Shown: piece by piece, positions 46,816 to 54,412 of the stretch | Layout: each line of letters begins with the position of its first letter | Position numbering within the stretch: position 1 is the first letter of the stretch | Assembly (NCBI RefSeq): GCF_000148725.1 | Contig: NZ_GL476319.1 | Coordinates: 701,923-765,922 of the forward strand | Direction of reading: 5' to 3' | Length of the DNA stretch: 64,000 nt | Source of the DNA: Roseibium sp. TrichSKD4 | GTDB taxonomy: Bacteria; Pseudomonadota; Alphaproteobacteria; Rhizobiales; Stappiaceae | Translations under genes and position numbers: made by a program | The notes under the pieces: generated by a model | Database searches by the model: none | What the model was told of the DNA's origin: nothing | Seen by the model: only the letters and a program-made list of their open reading frames with translations

Positions 46816-46838
46816 CAGCAGGGCTATTTGCCCTGCTG
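46816..46838 (-). terminator. Terminator of the reb operon
   Basis: CAGCAGGGC (46816-46824) pairs with GCCCTGCTG (46830-46838), perfect 9 bp, 5-base loop. On the minus strand TTTTTCTTTTTG follows. The stem overlaps the stop codon of the coiled-coil gene. Confidence 0.9.
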
Positions 46839-47453
46839 CATCATTTTCTCTGCTTGAGCGCGCAGTTGTGAGAGTTGATTTTCCACCTCACGCGCCACCA
46901 TCGACTGAACATTCCCCATGAGCAGGTACAGCTGATAAGCAATTTTTGGATCAGCAATCCCTCCTCCCAAAGAAGAAGCGTTCTGGTTGGATGGGCCAGC
47001 ATTCGGCCTAACATCAGTTCCCTTTGACCCTGACTTCATCAAATCTATCAGGGTATCCTTGTCGTGAAGTGCCGACTTCAAAAGCTCCATATGCTTTTGC
47101 AAGTCTTGCGAAAGAACATCTGCCTTTTCATTGGCTTCTTGCAGGACATTCTCGACGACTTTCATCCCCTCATTCAGGGCTGCGTCACCCTCATTCTTCT
47201 TCTTCAGGATCTGCCCGGCGATCTCCAAAACAGTGGGCAGATTTTGGTAGGTTGATTTGAAGGACTGTTGCAACGAAGCAGTTTTCTGACTGCTCTCCAG
47301 CAAATCCTGCAAGGTAATCGTCGGCGATGTCTTAGCATGTCCACCTGTTGAAGCTGAGCTGGCTGTTTGCGCTGCCGCTCCGGTCTTCCCCGCCGCCTCA
47401 TTCGGGTCGTCGTTTCGTGCGCCTTTTGATGTTTCTTTTTCCGGCTCGTCCAT
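46824..47453 (-). CDS. Reb-cluster coiled-coil protein of unknown function
   Basis: 209 residues. Residues ~1-45 are polar and disordered-looking (Glu/Lys/Ala/Ser/Gly). Residues ~50-135 form long helices with heptad character (LQDLLESSQKTASLQQSFKS, AIL-type spacing in VVENVLQEANEKADVLSQDL). The C-terminal part is DPKIAYQLYLLMGNVQSMVA, then REVENQLSQLRAQAEKMMQ. No catalytic motif. It is the last gene of the reb operon, overlapping the preceding gene by 56 bases. The ATG at 47453 has AAGGAG upstream. It may scaffold or regulate R-body assembly; that is a guess. Confidence 0.82.
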   Translation of the reverse strand: MDEPEKETSKGARNDDPNEAAGKTGAAAQTASSASTGGHAKTSPTITLQDLLESSQKTASLQQSFKSTYQNLPTVLEIAGQILKKKNEGDAALNEGMKVVENVLQEANEKADVLSQDLQKHMELLKSALHDKDTLIDLMKSGSKGTDVRPNAGPSNQNASSLGGGIADPKIAYQLYLLMGNVQSMVAREVENQLSQLRAQAEKMMQQGK

Positions 47454-48000
47454 GACTAGAGATCTCCTTTTCAACTGAGACGTCAACAATTTCCGTTTCG
47501 CCTGCTTCAGAACGCTCAGCGACTTCGGTGATCGAAATGTGGTACCGTTCAGCTTCGCTGGAGCAATCCTTTTCCCGATAGATGCTGTTCCAGTCCCGCT
47601 GCGGAACATCACAGCGGCCGCAGCGCCTTGCCTGCCCTCTTGTTTCTGGCTGGTTTTCCGGTTGAGCGGTTTGGCTCGGCGCCACTTTGCAGGACACTTC
47701 GATCAAAATCGGAAGAACAGTTGCTTCTCCGCTGGTGGTTTCACCACTTTGCGCAATTCGATCCTCCTCACCTGATTGCCGACCTGCCCCGTGCAGAACC
47801 GCACGCGCCCGAACCAGATTGAGCAACAAACCAAGTTTCGTATAACGCTCCTCGCAAACCTTGCGTTCGACGACCTCTTCACTCAGTGTCTCGCCTTCAT
47901 CGCCGATCACACCGCTCTGAGCACTCAGACAGTATTCCTGCGCTGTTTCGAGGATCAGCACATCTAGGTTTTCGCAAATCGAGCTGAGGGTTTGGGGCAT
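47398..48000 (-). CDS. Reb-cluster protein of unknown function, Glu-rich with Cys pairs
   Basis: 200 residues, not recognised. The N-terminal ~95 residues look helical (LSSICENLDVLILETAQEYC and YTKLGLLLNLVRARAVLHGA). The middle is Ser/Gly/Glu-rich. A CGRC motif (RRCGRCDVPQRDW) could bind metal or form a disulfide. The tail is Glu-rich and then very basic (KRNIKRRTKRRPE). AAGGATCATCACC precedes the ATG. The 56-base overlap with the coiled-coil gene suggests coupled translation; the extreme tail might have little selection of its own. Confidence 0.72.
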   Translation of the reverse strand: MPQTLSSICENLDVLILETAQEYCLSAQSGVIGDEGETLSEEVVERKVCEERYTKLGLLLNLVRARAVLHGAGRQSGEEDRIAQSGETTSGEATVLPILIEVSCKVAPSQTAQPENQPETRGQARRCGRCDVPQRDWNSIYREKDCSSEAERYHISITEVAERSEAGETEIVDVSVEKEISSHGRAGKRNIKRRTKRRPE

Positions 48001-48135
48001 GGTGATGATCCTTCAAGAGGTTTTGAAACTTGAGTAGGCAGAGGCATTTGCAAAAGCGGATTGCCTTTGCATCTTCGCGGCCCTTGATCGCCTGTTTTCT
48101 TTGCGCCGCCTGATGCAACGCGCCTTATTCAAAGA

Positions 48136-48324
48136 TCAGCGGTTGCCAGCAATCCGCCGAATTTCTTCGTTCAGAATATTCTGATCCCGCTGTGGCAGGT
48201 CATCGACCGCTTCTTTCAAAGTGCGTTTCCGCTTCTTTTCAGGAAGGCTTTTGAACGGTGCCAAAATATCCGTGGCGTCTCCTGAGGCGGTATGATCCCC
48301 CGAAGCACTATCTTTGTTCGCCAT
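48136..48324 (-). CDS. Small reb-cluster protein of unknown function
   Basis: 62 residues: a polar N-terminus (MANKDSASGDHTASGDATDI) and a basic helical C-terminus (LPEKKRKRTLKEAVDDLPQR, then NILNEEIRRIAGNR). GGGAG precedes the ATG. It lies 25 bases after the RebB-like gene in the same direction. Size, strand and spacing argue that it is real; the role is unknown. Confidence 0.72.
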   Translation of the reverse strand: MANKDSASGDHTASGDATDILAPFKSLPEKKRKRTLKEAVDDLPQRDQNILNEEIRRIAGNR

Positions 48325-48349
48325 CAGCCCAGCTCCCTGCTCTACCCCC

Positions 48350-48901
48350 TCAGGATTTCAGATCGGAAAATATGGTTTTGGATGACGTCCCAGCCGTCTC
48401 ACTAACCGAGCCATATACTTTGACCGCATGATCCACGATGCCCTGAATCTGCGAAAGAAAGGGAATTTGCTCCGCCTCCTGGATAGGACCTTCGGCGGCC
48501 TTCTTGATGGCAACAGCCTGCGCGGCAACAGCGATCTGCATGATTGCGTTCATGTAGTTCTGCGCATCTTGAACCGCGAGAGCCGTAACCTGCCCAACCA
48601 TCATTTCCGGCGGGCTCGTGGCCAGTTCCTGATTGTAACTCGCAGTCTCCGTGTTGCTCATCTGAACAGACTGCACGATCTTTGGATTCAAGGCAGATGT
48701 GTCTGGCGCAGGTTTCACAGGCTGCGTTTGTGGCGTTTTCGCGGATGCTGGTCCATCACTTCCAGCCTTGTGCGCAGCTGACTGTTGCGCCCCGGCCTTT
48801 GGCTTGAGCCGCCCGGAAGCATCACGAGACAAGGTTGGATCCCCTTTAGGTGCAGCACCGCTATCCTCGCTGGATTTGTTGGCGCGTTTAAACAGTCCCA
48901 T
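48350..48901 (-). CDS. RebB-like protein with N-terminal disordered extension
   Basis: 183 residues. Residues ~1-70 are Ser/Ala/Pro/Lys-rich and look disordered. From ~71 on, LNPKIVQSVQMSNTETASYN and PPEMMVGQVTALAVQDAQNY follow the RebB plan (NP-I-x3-V-x2-SN, then SP-x2-M), and AIMQIAVAAQAVAIKKAAEG replaces the usual QQQ-rich helix. It is a divergent RebB relative or adaptor. GGGAGGTTCGAA precedes the ATG. It sits second in the reb operon. Confidence 0.77.
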   Translation of the reverse strand: MGLFKRANKSSEDSGAAPKGDPTLSRDASGRLKPKAGAQQSAAHKAGSDGPASAKTPQTQPVKPAPDTSALNPKIVQSVQMSNTETASYNQELATSPPEMMVGQVTALAVQDAQNYMNAIMQIAVAAQAVAIKKAAEGPIQEAEQIPFLSQIQGIVDHAVKVYGSVSETAGTSSKTIFSDLKS

Positions 48902-48921
48902 TTCGAACCTCCCGCCTTACG

Positions 48922-49152
48922 TTACTTGCTTTCGCCAATATCCATGATCAATTGGCATGTCTTGGACACAACTGCAGTTGTGACCTGATTCATTGCCTGC
49001 TGACTGTGCACCGCATTTTGAATGGAAAGACCTGAGGCATGGCTGGCCACCTGATATAGACTGGCAATCACCTGAGCCGGTGCTTCAGCAACAACTTTCA
49101 CATTTGTTTGGGTCACAGCGTCTGTGACTTGGGCATTCACTGCATCAGCCAT
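48922..49152 (-). CDS. Short RebB family R-body protein
   Basis: 76 residues containing only the RebB core: VNAQVTDAVTQTNVKVVAEA, PAQVIASLYQVASHASGLSI, QNAVHSQQAMNQVTTAVVSK. It lacks the glycine-rich tail of copies 1 and 2. AAAGGAATGG precedes the ATG. It is the first gene of the reb operon, with the shared promoter element 77 bases upstream. It may be a minor subunit or nucleator. Confidence 0.9.
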   Translation of the reverse strand: MADAVNAQVTDAVTQTNVKVVAEAPAQVIASLYQVASHASGLSIQNAVHSQQAMNQVTTAVVSKTCQLIMDIGESK

Positions 49153-49228
49153 TGTTTTTCCATTCCTTTAGTGTTGGGGGCAGCGCCGATTAGTGCAGCC
49201 GAATTACGTTGCAGGAGGCATATGAATG

Positions 49229-49253
49229 GACGCCCTAAAACCCCACTTGTGAC
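49229..49253 (-). promoter_or_regulatory. reb promoter element 3 (TGTCACA-N15-CGTC), reb operon
   Basis: On the minus strand GTCACA (49253-49248), 15 bases, CGTC (49232-49229). The -35 part lies inside the last codons of the sigma factor gene. It should drive the five genes from 49152 to the terminator at 46816-46838. Confidence 0.8.
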
Positions 49254-49843
49254 AACTGTGGACGCGCTCTAACGCCCATCTCTGCCTCGCGCTCCAAAAC
49301 GGATTTCAAGTGTTGTCTCAAATGCTGGACCCGCTTGCGCGCCAATGCCTCGGATATACTCAATCGACTTGCAATTTCCCGGTAGGAACAATCCTCACAG
49401 AACCGCAAATGAAAGATCGCCTGAACGTCGTCGGGCATTCCAGACACCAGCTTGAGCAAGTGTTTCAGGCGGTCCCTGTTTCCAAGCACGTCTTCCTGAT
49501 CCGGTTCCGGGGCCATCAAAGAGGCAGAATGATCCTGGTAGATATCGGCTCTAAAATCCCGCACCTGCCGCTCACATGTTAATTTCCGAAATCGGCTAAT
49601 ATATTCATTTTTCAGCGCAAAGAGCAGAAAGGCTCGCGGCTCTCGAACTTCTGTGTCGTGGCGTTCGACATGCGTGACAGCCTTGGTAAGGGTCGCAGAC
49701 TGAAGATCCTCCGCCTCCTCTCGATTGCCTTTCGTCAAACGGAGCGCACGGCGACGCAAAACAGCGCCATCTTCAATCCAGCTCATCCAGAGGCCGACTG
49801 ACGGCATGGCCATATATTGCTTGATCGCCTTCTCCTCAGACAC
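49235..49843 (-). CDS. ECF-like sigma-70 family RNA polymerase sigma factor
   Basis: 202 residues. Region 2 spans about residues 20-95 (LRRRALRLTKGNREEAEDLQ, AFLLFALKNEYISRFRKLTC). Region 4 spans about 130-180 (MPDDVQAIFHLRFCEDCSYR, then EIASRLSISEALARKRVQHL). Region 3 is absent, as in ECF factors. No anti-sigma gene is adjacent. The GTG at 49843 has GGGAGG 6 bases upstream; an earlier start to 49900 lacks this. It stands directly upstream of the reb genes, all of which carry the same promoter element, so it is probably their dedicated sigma factor. From memory, an ECF (FecI2) is linked to reb in Pseudomonas aeruginosa too. Confidence 0.9.
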   Translation of the reverse strand: MSEEKAIKQYMAMPSVGLWMSWIEDGAVLRRRALRLTKGNREEAEDLQSATLTKAVTHVERHDTEVREPRAFLLFALKNEYISRFRKLTCERQVRDFRADIYQDHSASLMAPEPDQEDVLGNRDRLKHLLKLVSGMPDDVQAIFHLRFCEDCSYREIASRLSISEALARKRVQHLRQHLKSVLEREAEMGVRARPQLSQVGF

Positions 49844-50228
49844 CGCTCGCCTCCCAGTCCCATCTTGCCCGCACCTGCTTGTTAACCAAGAAGACGTCAA
49901 AAAATGTAATATGAAAATTTTCCCTTTTTGGTTGTGTTTTTATTCGCCAGAAAACTTCACAAGAGATTTTGATCTAAGGCCAAAGAGAAGAAAAACCCTT
50001 ATTTAAGAGGCAGTTACAGGACATGCCTGTACATGTGGCGATGACCTAAAAAGATCAAAACAAGAACATTCTAACCGGAAGTCAGGCTCTCCTAACCCCC
50101 CGAGAAATCAGGGAATAGCAGCACCTTCAGACAACATTTTCGGTCCTAAAAACCGCCTGTCATTTAGTTTTTAGAGAAACAAGAAAAGGTTCGGGATCCG
50201 GATAACAATCAGCCCTAGGTGACTGACT
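49844..50228. other. Intergenic region upstream of the sigma factor gene
   Basis: 385 bases, AT-rich. A CGTCTTC resembling the reb -10 occurs at about 49906-49912 on the minus strand, but the -35 match is poor (TTTTCA). No gene is seen. Confidence 0.5.
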
Positions 50229-50783
50229 CTAAGCCTCACGCCATTTGATGGAACAGCCCATTGAAGGAATTTGCTCTTCCGGCCCCTTCCCCGTTTCAGC
50301 CACCTGTTTCATCGCGTCAAACAGATCCCTCCGCACATCATCTGCGGCAGTTTCCTTACGTGAGGCGTCCAGACGGCCACGGTACTGAAGTTCAAGCGCA
50401 TTGTTAAAGCCGAAGAAGTCAGGCGTGCACACGGCATCATACGCCCGTGCAACACTTTGATCCCGGTCATAAAGATATGGGAACGGAAACGCCTCGCGTT
50501 CAGCAAGGTCTATCATCTTCTCAAAACTGTCCTGAGGATATGCCTCTGCATCGTTGGAGCTGATCGCCACCACTCCAACGCCAAGCGCTTGTAAATCTCG
50601 TGCATCGCGCAAAATGCGATCAAGAACGGCGACGACATAGGGACAATGATTGCAGATGAACATCACCAAAGTGCCGTTAGGCCCTGCAATATCCGACAAG
50701 CTATGGGGTTGCCCGTCTGTTCCAGGCAAGGAGAAATCAGCAGCCTTCCGACCAAACTCACATACCGGTGGCACCGCAGCCAT
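50229..50783 (-). CDS. Thioredoxin-fold redoxin (AhpC/TSA-like)
   Basis: 184 residues: FGRKAADFSLPGTDGQPHSL, then TLVMFICNHCPYVVAVLDRI with a Cys-x-x-Cys-like NHCPYV site (one Cys; CNHC in full), GVVAISSNDAEAYPQDSFEK and YDAVCTPDFFGFN with cis-Pro. This is the group of cytosolic thioredoxin-family proteins often labelled alkyl hydroperoxide reductase-like. The start at 50783 follows GGGAG. The target is unknown. Confidence 0.87.
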   Translation of the reverse strand: MAAVPPVCEFGRKAADFSLPGTDGQPHSLSDIAGPNGTLVMFICNHCPYVVAVLDRILRDARDLQALGVGVVAISSNDAEAYPQDSFEKMIDLAEREAFPFPYLYDRDQSVARAYDAVCTPDFFGFNNALELQYRGRLDASRKETAADDVRRDLFDAMKQVAETGKGPEEQIPSMGCSIKWREA

Positions 50784-51510
50784 TTCATTCTCCCACATTC
50801 AATACCCAAGTGACACCAAATAACCAGCGCCCTCGTTAAGGATCGTAACCATACTAAAAAAAGACAATACTTCCAGTACGACGAATGGCGACGCCTTAGT
50901 TCAATGATTGACCTATAATTTATGGTGATCCCGTGAAAGAACTTGATACCAAATGAAATCTCACCCAGTCATCGACAATGAATTCTCCAAATAGAAACAA
51001 ACAGAAAAGAACTGACGAATAGAAGTTTAAAGCGAACCAGAAAGAAAATTACAAATACTAGCGACTTCCGAGCTATTGAAAAACACACAACAATAACAAA
51101 AGAACAGAATACATCAAAAAATCAATATCAACTCCAGAGAAATATAATCATTTAACATTTCAGAACCCAAATAAATCATGACTCAAAAAAATTACCATGA
51201 ATAAATATAGAGAATCGTCGAATTTCTGTATTTTGTGAATAACTTTTTTTACATAAAACTACTATCAATAAAAAAAATATGTAGAAAAATCTAGATAATA
51301 TACTCCTCATGTTAAATGATTATGACGAATATTACATAGAGTAAATATTATTAACGTAAAAATTGCACATAAAGCAATATGCAATCAATGTAAATCCTTT
51401 TCTTTTTCTTGAAAATAGGTTTTCCTTACCTCGCGATTTTACTCAATGGTAATTGCTGCAGCATCCGACAGCGAACTCCAAACGACTGAGTAAGCGGGGG
51501 AGATTTTATT
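50784..51510. other. AT-rich non-coding island
   Basis: About 730 bases, strongly AT-rich from roughly 50810 to 51420, with runs of A and T and no open frame of substance. It differs sharply from the GC-richer genes on both sides. It must contain the promoter of the cytochrome operon at 51511. It may bind a silencer such as a Ros/MucR or H-NS-like protein, or mark a transfer boundary. Confidence 0.75.
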
Positions 51511-53274
51511 TTGACTGAGAATACGTCAGATTCGACACTCGAAAGAACTGAAACCAAATTTCAAACGGACCCTAAGCAACAGCGTCAACAGACGACCGGA
51601 GCAAATACCAAACCCGGCGTCCGAAGCGACTTAGGAACAATTATTCTGCACTGGACGCTGACTATCGCGGTTTTCGCGAGCCTTGTGACCGGCCTGCGGC
51701 TTTCATCGGACGCCGAAGGGGCATGGTTCAGCCCACTTTTTGAACCCATCTTGCCGCAAGGCGAAATTTGGACATGGCATTTCCTCTCTGCCTTGTTCGT
51801 GTTGGGGCTAATTTTTTCCTACACGGCCTATATGTCCCTTGCTCGTTTGATGCGCCGGATTTCGGCGCAAAAGGCCAGCGTGATCACACAACACGCCAAC
51901 CGAAAAATGAAGATCTCGGCTATTAACGTGATCAGCTACTGGATGCTCTTTGTATCCATTATCGTGCTGACCGTGACCGGCATCCTCCTTTATATTGGTA
52001 AGGGTGGCCTTTGGGTTGATGTTCACTACATCTCGGCCCTGTTTGTGTTCGGCTACACATTTGTGCACGTTGTCTTGCACTACATGTATGGCGGCCTTCA
52101 GGAACTGCTGCGGCTCTTCCGCCCAACCGGACTCCGTCAGGTGCCCGGAATGGCAACTTACCCTTTGGCAAAGTCACTGGCCTTGGGTGCGATTATCATG
52201 GCCGGCGTTTATGCATTGGATATCGGAACGCGAGATCAGGTTATCGTTGCTTCCGGCGACAGTCTTCCAACGCTTGACGGCGAACTAACCGACGACATTT
52301 GGCGTCAAGCACGTGTCACCACGGTCACCACAAACCAAGGCGTTGACCTTGATGACACAGGCGAATCCGATGTTGAAGTCCGTGCCGTCCAGATAGGAGA
52401 CAAGATAGCCTTCGCTTTCCGCTGGGAAGACAACACCCGTTCACTTAAACGCCACCCGTTGCAAAAGACCGAAGAAGGCTGGCGGATGCTAAACAACCGC
52501 GGGAATTTATCCGACGAAACAGAGTTTTACGAAGACAAATTCTCGGTTGCTTTCGGCAAGTCAGACGCCTACGGCGGCGGCGGCTCCACTCACATGGGCC
52601 CAAAACCTCTTGCTGACCAACCAGAGACATTCCACAAGCGCGGCCTTCACTATATGACCGATGGAAGTCTGATGGACGTTTGGCAATGGAAAGCCTCTCG
52701 CGGCGGAATGCTCGGCCGCGTAGACGACATGTATTTTGGTCCACCGAAGGATGCCAATGAAGCTCAACGGGCAGGAACGAAGCGCTACAGCGCAGGATAT
52801 GCGGCTGATGAAGGCAAATCCTTCTACGTTTACAATTACAAAAAGAAGCCGGGGAGCGATTATACAGGCACAGTCGACGTACGCCGCCTACCCGCTGATT
52901 TCAAAGCCATCAACGCCAAGATGGGGGAAATCAACCTTTCCATCGACGTATCTGACACAGCCGGGTCCCAATGGTGGATGTTCGACAATGAATCGATCCC
53001 ATACTCCGAAGAAGTCGACGCCGAAATCCCTGTTGGCACTGTAATTCCTGGTGTGTTGATTACCGGTTCTTATGAGGGCAGTCGTGCCGACCTCGTCAGC
53101 GGAGCAAAATGGAATGACGGTTGGTGGACCTTGGAAGTTGTTCGCGATATCGACACAGGCCACAAACAGGATCTTGCAATGGAAGATGGCTTGTTCATGT
53201 ATGTGTCGGTCTTTGATCACAACCAAACCCGCCACACACGTCACTCCCGGCCCATCAAGCTGGTTATGAACTAA
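51511..53274 (+). CDS. Cytochrome b561-type membrane domain fused to an ethylbenzene dehydrogenase-like heme domain
   Basis: 587 residues. The first ~40 are polar. Five hydrophobic helices follow (about 41-65, 87-112, 138-165, 170-192, 212-232). His residues in TIILHWTLTIAVF, IWTWHFLSALFV and VDVHYISALFVFGYTFVHVV suit two b hemes. Residues ~245-587 (LPTLDGELTDDIWRQARVTT, AFAFRWEDNTRSLKRHP, VWQWKASRGGMLGRVDDMYF, DGWWTLEVVRDIDTG) match the EB_dh/DMSO reductase gamma-type heme-binding domain, probably periplasmic. TTG start behind GGGGGAG. It is cotranscribed with the ferredoxin reductase. It probably moves electrons across or along the inner membrane; the partner is unknown. Confidence 0.85.
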   Translation: MTENTSDSTLERTETKFQTDPKQQRQQTTGANTKPGVRSDLGTIILHWTLTIAVFASLVTGLRLSSDAEGAWFSPLFEPILPQGEIWTWHFLSALFVLGLIFSYTAYMSLARLMRRISAQKASVITQHANRKMKISAINVISYWMLFVSIIVLTVTGILLYIGKGGLWVDVHYISALFVFGYTFVHVVLHYMYGGLQELLRLFRPTGLRQVPGMATYPLAKSLALGAIIMAGVYALDIGTRDQVIVASGDSLPTLDGELTDDIWRQARVTTVTTNQGVDLDDTGESDVEVRAVQIGDKIAFAFRWEDNTRSLKRHPLQKTEEGWRMLNNRGNLSDETEFYEDKFSVAFGKSDAYGGGGSTHMGPKPLADQPETFHKRGLHYMTDGSLMDVWQWKASRGGMLGRVDDMYFGPPKDANEAQRAGTKRYSAGYAADEGKSFYVYNYKKKPGSDYTGTVDVRRLPADFKAINAKMGEINLSIDVSDTAGSQWWMFDNESIPYSEEVDAEIPVGTVIPGVLITGSYEGSRADLVSGAKWNDGWWTLEVVRDIDTGHKQDLAMEDGLFMYVSVFDHNQTRHTRHSRPIKLVMN

Positions 53275-53307
53275 ACCACTCGCCCACGAACCGCAGGAAG
53301 TCGCATT

Positions 53308-54336
53308 ATGTCTGGAAGCCGATGCACCTTTACAGTCAATGGAGAGGAAATTCAGGCAAATGTCGGTGACACTCTTGTAGAAGCCGCATTGGGAGGACGC
53401 ATAGTCCTCCCGCATGACTGCTGCACAGGAACCTGTGAAACGTGCCGTGTTCGCGTAGTAAGCGGCGAGATTGATGATATTGGCACAGCCGAGAAAGGAA
53501 CAGTTCTAGGCTGCTTATCTGTTCTACAAGGCGATGCTGAAATCACCTTTGACCCAGTCCCTCTTGTTTCAACTATCAAAGGCAAGGTGGAAACGATCAG
53601 GGACATTTCCCCGGGCTATCTGGAAGTTCGCGTTCGGATGGAAAAGAAATTTACCTGGCTTGCAGGTCAATACATCCGCGCAACTTTTGCTGGATTTCCA
53701 TCCAGGGATTACAGCCCAACAACACCACTGGCACTCGATGCCGAAGAAGACGTGCTTCTGTTTCACATCAAAATTTATCCAAACAGCATCGTCTCATCGC
53801 AATTCAACAACAAGATAAAGCCTGGGCACGATGTCAAAATCAAAGGCCCATTTGGAAACGGATTTATCCGAAACCAACCCGAACCCATGCTTTTAACCTC
53901 TACGGGAACAGGATTTGCCCCCATTTGGGCGATTGCTGTCTCTGCAGTCTTGGGCCAGCCAAGCCGAGAGTTGAAAATGATCGTGGGCGCGCGGGAAACC
54001 GAAGGCCTCTACATGAAAGAGGCTATCCGCTGGTTACGAAACAGAGGTGTTGATGTCTTGGTCACCGCGAGCGACGGAGACGGAGCACAAGTACTTACCG
54101 AACGCCCATATGAGCTTATACAAGGCCTAACCGAAGATCATGTGGTCTATTCTGCAGGAGCCCCGTCGCACGTTGAGGCGACTAGACAAGTCGCCCGCAT
54201 GGCTGGGGCAACGTTCTATGCCGACCCCTTCTTTGTGGCCGAAAAGAGCTCCTCCCTTTCAGGCTTAGTAAGCTCGTTCTTCAGCAAATTGAAATCACCC
54301 TTCTCACCACCACCTCAAGATCCCGATCAGAATTGA
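53308..54336 (+). CDS. 2Fe-2S ferredoxin/FAD-NAD(P)H oxidoreductase
   Basis: 342 residues. The plant-type ferredoxin domain spans 1-85, with cluster ligands C38, C43, C46 (HDCCTGTCETC) and C69 (VLGCLSV). The FAD domain has RDYSPTTPLAL, and IKGPFGNGF lies before the NAD-binding LLTSTGTGFAPIWAIAVSAV. The tail (SSFFSKLKSPFSPPPQD) is polar. The layout is that of oxygenase reductases. It is 33 bases downstream of the cytochrome fusion with AGGAAG upstream, so NAD(P)H could feed electrons to that membrane cytochrome. No oxygenase is nearby. Confidence 0.9.
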   Translation: MSGSRCTFTVNGEEIQANVGDTLVEAALGGRIVLPHDCCTGTCETCRVRVVSGEIDDIGTAEKGTVLGCLSVLQGDAEITFDPVPLVSTIKGKVETIRDISPGYLEVRVRMEKKFTWLAGQYIRATFAGFPSRDYSPTTPLALDAEEDVLLFHIKIYPNSIVSSQFNNKIKPGHDVKIKGPFGNGFIRNQPEPMLLTSTGTGFAPIWAIAVSAVLGQPSRELKMIVGARETEGLYMKEAIRWLRNRGVDVLVTASDGDGAQVLTERPYELIQGLTEDHVVYSAGAPSHVEATRQVARMAGATFYADPFFVAEKSSSLSGLVSSFFSKLKSPFSPPPQDPDQN

Positions 54337-54412
54337 CAGGACACCAAGATCTGGTCACTCAGGGGTTTGAGTATTCAAGATCAGCTTGGGTTTATGAAAA
54401 AGCTACGGTCTC

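Noticed and set aside
46105-49125. Extra GTCACA matches inside the reb coding sequences
   Set aside because: They fall in the conserved codons for AVTQ (minus strand of GGGTCACAG) and lack a CGTC at 15 bases.
49890-49935. Reb-type promoter in front of the sigma gene (autoregulation)
   Set aside because: CGTCTTC is present but the -35 position reads TTTTCA, matching only half of GTCACA; not strong enough to call.
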